A stretch of DNA of 5,438 nucleotides from Chloroflexota bacterium. Lineage in GTDB: Bacteria; Chloroflexota; Anaerolineae; Aggregatilineales; Phototrophicaceae. Each line of letters starts with the position of its first letter. Position 1 is the first letter of the stretch. The stretch is taken from assembly GCA_023392115.1 (NCBI GenBank), contig JAEVZT010000441.1:1-5438 (forward strand), read 5' to 3'. A program made the position numbers and the translations under genes. This document shows, in pieces, positions 1-5,277 of the stretch. Under the pieces are notes generated by a model. That model did not search any database and was not told the DNA's origin. It saw nothing but the letters and a program-made list of their open reading frames with translations.

Positions 1-655
1 GCGTGTAGGTCGCCGTCGGCACAAGCGTTGGCGTCGCGCTCGGTCCGTAAACCACGCCGCGTAAATCATCATTCGTGTTGACGACAATCAAGCTGGCGAC
101 CAGCAGCACGACGATCACGCCCAATACACCGCCGGCAACGTACATTCGATAGACGAGGGCATCACGCTCTCCGGCGCGCCCGCGCGTCTTACGCACCCAT
201 TTGAGGGCGGCGGGCGGCGGCGCGAGATAGGCGCGGACGACTGAATCCGCCACCTTCTGCGCGTCGGCGATCCGTTCCGGGGCGGGCAGCGGCACGCCGG
301 GCTGCTGCGCGATCTCGTGTGTTGTCATTTTCGGCGGAGACGAGGCGGCGGACGCGGTGACGGGCGCGTTCGGCAGCCGCTTGACCAGCGGCGCGGACGG
401 CGTCGGCGGCGCGTTCAGGCTGTCGATCGCCTTCTGCGCCGTGTCGTTGAAGGGGTTGATCTCAAGGATTTTTTGCAGACAGAAGAGCCGTTCCTGAGCG
501 TCACGGGCGACGCTCGCCAGCCACAGCCACGCGGCTTCGCTGTCCGGTTCAAGGCGAATCGCCTGCTGAAGCAGACGGCGGGCTTCATCCTTCTGTCCCG
601 CTTTCGCTGCCGTAATCCCTCGCTGCCGTAAATCACGCGCCTGTTCGTTTGCCAA
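1..655 (-). CDS. TPR-containing single-pass membrane protein, C-terminus beyond left edge
   Basis: The minus strand is open from a TTG at 655 to the window edge (218 codons, no stop). Residues about 6-75 form two tetratricopeptide-like helical pairs, including AAWLWLASVA (41-50) and ILEINPFN (63-70). TPRs mediate protein-protein contacts. Residues 80-160 are Pro/Ala-rich and probably disordered. A hydrophobic segment at about 171-193 follows a basic stretch (KWVRKTRGR, 152-160), predicting a cytoplasmic N-terminus and an exported C-terminus. After it comes a Thr/Pro-rich stretch (SATPTLVPTATYT) that looks like the start of an extracellular stalk. TTG is chosen because GGGGAG lies 8 nt upstream, the frame is closed by TAG at 692-694, and the first in-frame ATG is codon 110, inside the protein. 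The exported part is off the window, so its job cannot be named. Confidence 0.8.
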   Translation of the reverse strand, partial: MANEQARDLRQRGITAAKAGQKDEARRLLQQAIRLEPDSEAAWLWLASVARDAQERLFCLQKILEINPFNDTAQKAIDSLNAPPTPSAPLVKRLPNAPVTASAASSPPKMTTHEIAQQPGVPLPAPERIADAQKVADSVVRAYLAPPPAALKWVRKTRGRAGERDALVYRMYVAGGVLGVIVVLLVASLIVVNTNDDLRGVVYGPSATPTLVPTATYT

Positions 656-663
656 TGCCGTCT

Positions 664-669
664 CTCCCC
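664..669 (-). promoter_or_regulatory. Shine-Dalgarno GGGGAG supporting a TTG start
   Basis: On the minus strand GGGGAG lies 8 nt before the TTG at 655. It is the main reason for accepting a TTG start for the TPR protein gene, because no ATG lies nearby in that frame. Confidence 0.55.
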
Positions 670-688
670 ACGCGCTGTAGCCTAACCG

Positions 689-717
689 ATTCTAAACCGG
701 AAGATCGTAAAGGAGAA
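689..717 (-). promoter_or_regulatory. Possible sigma70-type promoter of the TPR gene
   Basis: On the minus strand TAGAAT (694-689) matches the -10 consensus at 5 of 6 positions. TTCTCC (717-712), 17 nt upstream, matches the -35 consensus at only 3 of 6. It lies between the terminator of the preceding gene and the TTG start, where a promoter is expected. The -10 core with its flank (TTTAGAATnGG) recurs before the 5'-nucleotidase gene. The -35 is weak, so this is only a candidate. Confidence 0.3.
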
Positions 718-736
718 AAAAGGATTGGCGCGGCAC

Positions 737-773
737 AAAAAAGCCCCTCTGCCCGTTTGCTGGACAGAGGGGC
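737..773 (-). terminator. Rho-independent terminator after the 5'-nucleotidase gene
   Basis: A perfect 9-bp GC-rich stem is formed by 765-773 and 743-751 (minus-strand arms GCCCCTCTG and CAGAGGGGC) with a 13-nt loop. Read on the minus strand it is followed directly by six T residues (742-737). It begins 18 nt beyond the nucleotidase stop codon, so it terminates that gene and separates it from the TPR gene downstream. There is no A-tract on the other side of the stem, so it is oriented for the minus strand only. Confidence 0.9.
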
Positions 774-791
774 AGCGGATGCTAAAGGGCT

Positions 792-2408
792 TTATTCGGC
801 AGGCTGAAGCGTAGCATTCACCATCGTGATGCGACCCTCAGGCTCGCCGCTGATCGGGCTGTTTTCCGCCATGTACTCGGCGACCACCTGATCGAGCGGC
901 TTGCCGAAATCATACGGATCGATCGCGTTCTCGAGGAACATCTCGTAGCCATCACCGCCAAGGCGCATGAAGTCATTGCTGGCGACGCTGTAGATCGCTT
1001 CGGGGTCGATCGGCGCGTACTCGCCATCTTCGCCGCGCACCTCGACGCTGACAATGCGGCTGCCGACGTCTTGAGTCGGGTCAAATGTGAAGCGCATACC
1101 GCCCACCTGCGGGAAGCGACCGCCCGCGCCGTCGCGCATCACCTGATCGCCCTCGACGGGCAGCGCCGACACGCCGTTTTCGAGCGCCGCGATAATATCC
1201 GCGCCGGAGATGTCAAACGTGGCTGTCAAGTTTCCGAACGGCAGCACCGTCAGGACTTCGCCGAGCGTGATTTCTCCTTCATCAATGCTGGCGCGAACGC
1301 CGCCACCGTTCATAATGGCGATCTGGGCGCCGGTGTCGGCGATCATGGCGTCGGCGATGATGCTGCCGAGGCTGCATTCTTCGACGCGGCAAACACTGCG
1401 CTCGCCATTCAGAAACCCGCTCGCCTCAGCGCCGATCGGCGTCACGCGCAGTTCCTCAATGGGACCCGACAGTTCCGTCAGCATGTCTTCGATTTCCGCG
1501 TCGGGCGTGATGTAGCGCGACAGCAGGATGGTATCGCCGCCAAAACTGGTCAAGACGCCGTTCTCGTCGAACGTGACATCCAGCCGTCCGAGGTACTGGA
1601 GATTGCTGCCGGTCTGCCCGTAGATGATCGGTTCGCCCGCCGGAGTTTCAGCCACCACCGGGTAAGCGTTGTCGCCAGCCGCCGCGTAGGTGTTGCTAAA
1701 CAGGGTGTGGCTGTGCCCGCCGATAAACACGTCGACGCCGGAAAGCTGCGGCATCAGGTCAAGGTCGACCTCGACGCCGGTGTGAGTCACGAGGATGATC
1801 TTGTTGACGCCTTCGGCGGTCAGCGCGTCGACGGCTTCGGTGACGATGCCGAGCAGATCATCGCTGAAGGTAATATCATCGCTCGGCGACGATGCGTCGG
1901 GGGTGGATGACGTCGTCAGACCGATCACGCCAATTTGCTCGCCGCTTACATCGAGAATCGTGTACGGTTCGACCAGTTCGTCGATGTCGGGGAAGGCTGT
2001 GAAGTCGATGTTCGCCGAGACAACCGGGAAATTCAGCCCTTGCACGAAGTTCAGCAGCACGTCCTCGCCATCGTCAAACTCGTGGTGGCCGAGCGTCATG
2101 GCGTCGTAGCCGATCGCGTTCATGATCTGAATCTGATCCTCGCCACGGTACTGCTGATGATAGAGCGAGCCGGTGAAGCGGTCGCCCGCGTCAAGCAGGA
2201 CGACATTCTCGACTTCCTCACGAATCTGGTTGACGACCGACGCCTGACGAGCAGCGCCGCCATAGCCTGTCGCGTTGGGGTCGTGCGCGGAATGGGTGTC
2301 GTTGGTGTGCAGAATCGTCAGCTGAAATGGTTCATCTTGTGCTGCCGCCGGGACGACGAGCAGCGCCGCAAGTGCCAGCAAACTGACAAATAAAAGCAAT
2401 CTCCGCAT
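792..2408 (-). CDS. Secreted 5'-nucleotidase / UshA-family metallophosphatase
   Basis: This 538-aa protein belongs to the 5'-nucleotidase/2',3'-cyclic phosphodiesterase family, which hydrolyses extracellular nucleotides. A Sec signal peptide (about 1-23, MRRLLLF..., AAA before QDEP) has no lipobox cysteine. The N-terminal metallophosphatase domain (29-290) shows NDTH (D37, H39), GD (D76), GHHEFD (107-112), VTHTG (H209) and GHSH (H232, H234). The C-terminal domain (325-530) shows NGGGVR (R372), PFGN (F391) and NDF-GGDGY (F480, D486), the usual nucleotide-binding positions. CRVEEC (340-345) resembles the CD73 CRFREC disulfide. The metal ligand Asn of the usual GNHEFD is His108 here. Full length is present, with no C-terminal anchor, so the product is probably released. 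It has its own strong Shine-Dalgarno, a candidate promoter and a terminator, so it is likely monocistronic downstream of the trio. Family assignment is secure; the exact substrate (AMP, UDP-sugar, NAD, cyclic nucleotides) is not. Confidence 0.95.
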   Translation of the reverse strand: MRRLLLFVSLLALAALLVVPAAAQDEPFQLTILHTNDTHSAHDPNATGYGGAARQASVVNQIREEVENVVLLDAGDRFTGSLYHQQYRGEDQIQIMNAIGYDAMTLGHHEFDDGEDVLLNFVQGLNFPVVSANIDFTAFPDIDELVEPYTILDVSGEQIGVIGLTTSSTPDASSPSDDITFSDDLLGIVTEAVDALTAEGVNKIILVTHTGVEVDLDLMPQLSGVDVFIGGHSHTLFSNTYAAAGDNAYPVVAETPAGEPIIYGQTGSNLQYLGRLDVTFDENGVLTSFGGDTILLSRYITPDAEIEDMLTELSGPIEELRVTPIGAEASGFLNGERSVCRVEECSLGSIIADAMIADTGAQIAIMNGGGVRASIDEGEITLGEVLTVLPFGNLTATFDISGADIIAALENGVSALPVEGDQVMRDGAGGRFPQVGGMRFTFDPTQDVGSRIVSVEVRGEDGEYAPIDPEAIYSVASNDFMRLGGDGYEMFLENAIDPYDFGKPLDQVVAEYMAENSPISGEPEGRITMVNATLQPAE

Positions 2409-2413
2409 CTCTG

Positions 2414-2419
2414 CCTCCT
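2414..2419 (-). promoter_or_regulatory. Consensus Shine-Dalgarno AGGAGG of the 5'-nucleotidase gene
   Basis: A full AGGAGG on the minus strand lies 5 nt before the ATG at 2408 and fixes that start. It is much stronger than the signals before the trio genes. Confidence 0.85.
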
Positions 2420-2492
2420 GAAAGCAAGAATAGGAACAATGCGATCACTAGCCGCGATATTCAATGCTTCGCGTCATCGCAAGCGTAAGCCT

Positions 2493-2522
2493 ATTCTAAA
2501 GAGATGTTAAGAACGCGCGCAA
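2493..2522 (-). promoter_or_regulatory. Candidate sigma70-type promoter of the 5'-nucleotidase gene
   Basis: On the minus strand TAGAAT (2498-2493) lies 18 nt after TTGCGC (2522-2517). The -10 matches consensus at 5 of 6 positions and the -35 at 3 of 6, including TTG. Transcription would start near 2486 and give a leader of roughly 78 nt. Its position after the hairpin closing the upstream operon fits an independent promoter, though read-through from the trio cannot be excluded. Confidence 0.4.
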
Positions 2523-2536
2523 GTTCTGAGAGGAGA

Positions 2537-2565
2537 ATCGGTCTTATCCGCGCGGCAAGACCGAT
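2537..2565 (-). terminator. Hairpin at the end of the trio operon, possible weak terminator
   Basis: Arms 2537-2545 and 2557-2565 pair perfectly over 9 bp (core TCGGTCTT/AAGACCGA) around an 11-nt loop. The hairpin starts at the last base of the kinase-like gene's stop codon. On the minus strand it is followed by a pyrimidine-rich ATTCTCCTCTC rather than a clean T-run. It may therefore be a weak intrinsic terminator or an RNA 3'-end protecting structure. Confidence 0.45.
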
Positions 2566-3317
2566 CAGACAGGCGGCCAAGGGTAATTCGGTCCGGGACC
2601 GGGCAGCGGATAGCGCCGCTGTTTGAGGACGTGGCGCATCCGGTTTTGCAGCGCGCGAATCTCGCTCGCCGAAAGCAGCTTCTGCATCTGCTGCGTGAAC
2701 GGCACGCTCGAATCGTCGAAGATTCCGCACAGGCGCGAGACATCGTTCAGCAGCGCCTCAGAGATCGGCTGTCCGGCGAAATCCCAGATCACCGTCCGCA
2801 GTTTATGCACAGCGTTGAAGGCGATGCCGTGATCGATCCCCCACAGATGTCCCTGATAATCGACCAAGCAGTGCCCGCCCTTGCGGTCGGCGTTGTTGAT
2901 CAAGTAGTCGAACAGCGCCATCCGCTTTAACTGCGGGAACATCGTCTCGTCAAACGAGAAGTAATTCACCTGTGGGTCGTGCTCAATGAAATACTGGAAC
3001 GATCCTAGACCGCGAGGACCTTCGCGCAGAACCGTCGGCGGCACGAGATCCCAGCATAACTGGCGCGAGGTCAGGAACGCCGCCGTTTCGCGGTAGCACA
3101 GCGTCCCGTCGGGGAAATCCCACAGGGGGCGCTCGCCGCGCTGCGGCTTGTAGACCGCATTGACTTCATCGTTGTCAAGCCTGATCGTGACGAGGAATGC
3201 GTAATTGGAACTCCAGCGCAGTATCCCATGTTCCGTATCAAGCTCACCCTGTTCCAACACTTCCTGCACACGATCGAGGCTCAATGGGACGCTCTGTGGC
3301 ATATCCTGTTCGCTCAT
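2565..3317 (-). CDS. SCO1664-family (TIGR03843) PI3/4-kinase-like protein
   Basis: This 250-aa protein matches by recognition the SCO1664 family, which is distantly related to phosphatidylinositol 3-/4-kinases and HipA-like kinases. Its substrate is unknown. Visible kinase elements are VYKP (K57, candidate ATP-binding Lys), YRE (E77), the catalytic-loop-like NNADRKGGH (141-149, D144 as candidate base) and GIDHG (160-164, D162 as candidate Mg ligand). The tail is Pro-rich and ends YPWPPV. There is no signal peptide or membrane segment, so it is cytoplasmic. It is the third gene of the trio. The ATG at 3317 starts 4 nt after the DUF3090 stop, typical of translational coupling. An in-frame TTG at 3341 would add eight residues and overlap DUF3090 by 20 nt. 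I prefer ATG, although neither start has a strong Shine-Dalgarno. Kinase activity is inferred from motifs only. Confidence 0.88.
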   Translation of the reverse strand: MSEQDMPQSVPLSLDRVQEVLEQGELDTEHGILRWSSNYAFLVTIRLDNDEVNAVYKPQRGERPLWDFPDGTLCYRETAAFLTSRQLCWDLVPPTVLREGPRGLGSFQYFIEHDPQVNYFSFDETMFPQLKRMALFDYLINNADRKGGHCLVDYQGHLWGIDHGIAFNAVHKLRTVIWDFAGQPISEALLNDVSRLCGIFDDSSVPFTQQMQKLLSASEIRALQNRMRHVLKQRRYPLPGPGPNYPWPPV

Positions 3318-3321
3318 CTCA

Positions 3322-3828
3322 TCATGTCCAGTAATACACAAGCCGTCCGTTCTGTTTCGGGTCAGGGCGTCCCGCCTGTACTGTCTGCGTCGAGTGCGCG
3401 CTTAACGCCCGCATTTGATTGCGACTGCACCATAGACGAACGACGCCGGGCTGCACCAGATCGGGGTCGGCATCTTCGTCAAGGGTGACAAGCTCCTGCG
3501 CTACTAACACGACGAGATTGCGATCCTCGTCATAACCCAGTCCCATTTGCGCCACCCGAAACAGCGGCTCAACCGGGTCACGGAGATCCATATTGAACCG
3601 GCTGATGTCGAACTGCGACGATGCCACGCTTGGATAGCGTTGATCCAAGTCTTCGAGCAGTTCGCGGATCGCCTCGCTCAGCGCCCACGCCTGCTCTTTT
3701 TCGATCACCAGCGTCACGACCTGATCGCTCTTGCCCGCTTGCAGGTGAAAGACGCGCTGCCCCTTCGGACCAACCGTGCCTACGGTAACAAAGTCAACTG
3801 GATTTAACTCAATTTCAATGTTCGGCAT
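3322..3828 (-). CDS. DUF3090 (TIGR03847) family protein without zinc-ribbon tail
   Basis: This is a cytoplasmic 168-aa protein of unknown biochemical function and the middle member of the trio. Family-like blocks are GPKGQRVFHLQAG (20-32), VIEKEQAWAL (41-50), FRVAQMGLGYDED (90-102) and RLWCSRNQMRALSAHS (131-146), then AGRPDPKQNG (152-161). I recall family members continuing after AGRP with a short CxxC...C zinc-ribbon-like segment before a P-x-x-NG motif. Here AGRP runs almost directly into DPKQNG, and Cys134 is the only cysteine, so such a metal site cannot form. The 3' end is close to the next gene's start, which may have limited the tail. The ATG start lies 12 nt after the phosphomutase stop, preceded by the purine-rich GGGAAAGAAG. 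The reading frame is intact, with no sign of decay. Confidence 0.85.
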   Translation of the reverse strand: MPNIEIELNPVDFVTVGTVGPKGQRVFHLQAGKSDQVVTLVIEKEQAWALSEAIRELLEDLDQRYPSVASSQFDISRFNMDLRDPVEPLFRVAQMGLGYDEDRNLVVLVAQELVTLDEDADPDLVQPGVVRLWCSRNQMRALSAHSTQTVQAGRPDPKQNGRLVYYWT

Positions 3829-3840
3829 CTTCTTTCCCGT

Positions 3841-4497
3841 TTAGGTAGGGGATGCGGCATCAGGCGTTTGCTGCTTGCGTTCGCGTTCCAGCTGCGCGAC
3901 ATGGGCGACATCGTTGACAGTGCCGACGTAGGGACGACCATAGCCCAGCATCAGGCTGCTGATCGACGCCGGAGAAATCACGATGCGTTGGAAATTATCA
4001 AGATGCATGCCAAGGTAATGTGCCACGACCATCTTAATGACATCGGCGTGTGTGACGACGGCGATCAGCTCGCGCGGGTGTTGTGCCGCCAGCCGCTCAA
4101 CTTCATTGACGGCGCGCACCTGAACGCCGCGCATCGTTTCCCCATTCGGGAAGTAGGCGCGTGACGGGTATTCCTGCACGACGTGCCACATTTTACGCTT
4201 CACCAATGCGGCGATCTCCTTGCCTTCCCAGTCGCCGTAGCGCACTTCTCCTAACCCTTCCGTGTGGCGAATCTCAAGATGTGCGTGGTGCTGGCGAATC
4301 GCTTCGGCAGTTTCCATCGTGCGTTCGAGCGGGCTGGCATAGAGCGCCTTGAGCGGAATGCCGATCAGGCGATTGCCCAGCGCCTGCGCCTGCGCCGCGC
4401 CTTCATCGTTCAAATGGACGCCGGGCGTCCATCCGGCAAGCTTACCTGTCTTGACGAAGTCGTTTACCGCGTGTCGGATCAAGAGAATATGTGTCAT
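3841..4497 (-). CDS. MSMEG_4193-type histidine phosphatase / probable phosphomutase
   Basis: This 218-aa cytoplasmic protein is in the histidine phosphatase (phosphoglycerate mutase-like) superfamily, whose members transfer or remove phosphate through a phosphohistidine. Visible catalytic residues are LIRHA (R8, H9 as nucleophile), SPLERTMETA (R59), GLGEVRYGDWEG (E84, candidate acid/base) and VVTHADVIK (H150). KTGKLAGWTPGVHLND (16-31) and the company of the other two trio genes point to the MSMEG_4193 subgroup, annotated as probable phosphomutase because of its kinase partner. The usual RHG is RHA here, a common and probably harmless change. It is the first gene of the operon. The ATG at 4497 has no clear Shine-Dalgarno. 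The last 16 or so residues are a polar tail. Superfamily assignment is secure; whether it acts as mutase or phosphatase is unknown. Confidence 0.9.
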   Translation of the reverse strand: MTHILLIRHAVNDFVKTGKLAGWTPGVHLNDEGAAQAQALGNRLIGIPLKALYASPLERTMETAEAIRQHHAHLEIRHTEGLGEVRYGDWEGKEIAALVKRKMWHVVQEYPSRAYFPNGETMRGVQVRAVNEVERLAAQHPRELIAVVTHADVIKMVVAHYLGMHLDNFQRIVISPASISSLMLGYGRPYVGTVNDVAHVAQLERERKQQTPDAASPT

Positions 4498-4530
4498 CGT
4501 TGTCGCTGCATGAGCATCTCACTATTTTGG

Positions 4531-4559
4531 ATGATAGCACACACAATCATAATTCGCAT
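4531..4559 (-). promoter_or_regulatory. Possible extended -10 promoter of the trio operon
   Basis: The minus strand carries TGCTATCAT (4539-4531), an extended -10 pattern with TATCAT matching consensus at 5 of 6 positions. ATGCGA (4559-4554), 17 nt upstream, is a poor -35 (3 of 6), which extended -10 promoters tolerate. Predicted initiation near 4524 gives a leader of about 27 nt. It is the only reasonable candidate found ahead of the phosphomutase gene. Confidence 0.35.
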
Positions 4560-4579
4560 GTAACCGGTCTGAGACTTTC

Positions 4580-4601
4580 GTGAGAAGCAGAATCTTATCA
4601 C
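4580..4601. promoter_or_regulatory. Imperfect dyad in divergent promoter region, possible operator
   Basis: GTGAGAAG, a 6-nt spacer and CTTATCAC form a 22-bp inverted repeat with 7 of 8 positions paired. It sits between the two divergent candidate promoters, roughly 45-50 bp from each -10 element. Size and symmetry fit a dimeric repressor or activator site, but no regulator gene is next to it and chance cannot be ruled out. Confidence 0.25.
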
Positions 4602-4628
4602 ATTTGTTCTAATTTAAGAGAGTAAAGG

Positions 4629-4657
4629 TAGAGGATCGGCGGCGTTCAGTTTATAAT
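4629..4657 (+). promoter_or_regulatory. Candidate promoter with exact TATAAT for the phosphoesterase gene
   Basis: An exact TATAAT lies at 4652-4657. TAGAGG, 17 nt upstream (4629-4634), matches the -35 consensus at 3 of 6 positions. Initiation near 4664 would give a leader of about 27 nt containing the AGGA Shine-Dalgarno at 4679-4682. The -10 is the best in the window. Confidence 0.5.
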
Positions 4658-4690
4658 AGAGGTACTTCTGACACGTTTAGGATCAACAGG

Positions 4691-5266
4691 ATGAATGTTG
4701 GCGTCATTTCAGACATCCATGGCGATTTTCGCGCACTTGAACAAGCACTAGAACAACTCGACAACTTCCATCACGCCGACTACATCGTCTGCGCGGGCGA
4801 TCTCGTCGGGCGTGGGCCCGACCCCGACCGCGTGGTGCAGGTCATCCGCGAGCGCGACATTCCGACGGTGCGCGGCAACCACGACGAATGGAATTACGGG
4901 TTGTCGGCGGAAAACCGCGCCTATCTGAAAACGCTGCCGCTCGAATGGCGCGGCACAATTGCCGGGATGAGTATTTTCATGACGCATGGCAAGCCGGGCA
5001 ATAATCTGTGGGGCTTGTACCGCGATCACGTCTCGAACACGCTGCTCAACATGATGCTGTCGTCGCTCAACGTCGACGTGCTGATCACCGGACACACGCA
5101 CGTACCGCTCTACGCGCGCGTGCAGCAGGGGTGCGTCATCAACCCGGGGTCGCTCTACACGTTCACCAACGTGCGACCGACATCGCACAGCTACGGGGTG
5201 CTGTCGCTGCCCGACCTGACATTCGAGGTCTTCGATCTGGACGGGCAGCAGCAGGTGTCGCTGTAA
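4691..5266 (+). CDS. Calcineurin-like metallophosphoesterase (YfcE/MJ0936-like)
   Basis: This 191-aa cytoplasmic protein has the single-domain calcineurin-like phosphoesterase fold (Metallophos_2 type). All two-metal motifs are present in order: SDIHGD (D8, H10), GDLVGRGP (D37), GNHDEW (N63, H64), MTHG (H99) and GHTH (H135, H137), followed by the typical NPGS (151-154). Small proteins of this kind hydrolyse phosphomonoesters or phosphodiesters in vitro; physiological substrates are mostly unknown. The ATG at 4691 is preceded by AGGA 8 nt upstream and an exact -10 element. It is divergent from the trio and converges with the right-edge gene, with 11 nt between stop codons and no recognisable terminator there. 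Length is normal and no key residue is missing. A diadenosine tetraphosphatase-like or protein phosphatase role is possible but not supported specifically. Confidence 0.93.
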   Translation: MNVGVISDIHGDFRALEQALEQLDNFHHADYIVCAGDLVGRGPDPDRVVQVIRERDIPTVRGNHDEWNYGLSAENRAYLKTLPLEWRGTIAGMSIFMTHGKPGNNLWGLYRDHVSNTLLNMMLSSLNVDVLITGHTHVPLYARVQQGCVINPGSLYTFTNVRPTSHSYGVLSLPDLTFEVFDLDGQQQVSL

Positions 5267-5277
5267 GGGACAAAACG

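Larger units (their letters stand above)
2565..4497 (-). other. Three-gene operon: phosphomutase, DUF3090, kinase-like
   Basis: Three genes on the minus strand are separated by 12 and 4 nt, with a candidate promoter upstream (4531-4559) and a hairpin at the end (2537-2565). From established knowledge, families TIGR03848, TIGR03847 and TIGR03843 form a conserved three-gene system of unknown function in Actinobacteria, with some members in Chloroflexota. The tight spacing and the expected set of three families indicate a functional unit here. No mshC-like gene, which I recall beside the trio in actinomycetes, lies within the window. Confidence 0.85.

Noticed and set aside
317..631. Arg-rich open frame on the plus strand
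   Set aside because: It is antisense to the TPR protein frame, which shows clear repeats and a membrane helix. The Arg-rich composition is typical of a GC-rich shadow frame.
1071..1910. Long plus-strand open frame (279 codons) opposite the 5'-nucleotidase
   Set aside because: It is antisense to an unmistakable nucleotidase reading frame, its translation shows no recognisable domain, and GC-rich coding DNA often leaves the opposite strand open.
2427..2497. Distant inverted repeat AGAATAGG (2427-2434) / CCTATTCT (2490-2497)
   Set aside because: The arms are only 8 bp and 55 nt apart, and one overlaps the candidate -10 and would not be in the transcript. Chance is a sufficient explanation.
3318..3341. 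TTG at 3341 as start of the kinase-like gene
   Set aside because: It would overlap DUF3090 by 20 nt without a clear Shine-Dalgarno, while ATG at 3317 sits 4 nt after the DUF3090 stop. Kept as an alternative, not as the call.
4497..4520. RHA instead of RHG in the phosphomutase active site as a sign of inactivity
   Set aside because: The nucleophile His9 and all other catalytic residues are present, and Ala at this position is common in active histidine phosphatases.
4748..5188. Minus-strand open frame (146 codons) inside the phosphoesterase gene
   Set aside because: The plus strand carries all metallophosphoesterase motifs in order. The opposite frame has only low-complexity Arg/Val/His-rich sequence.
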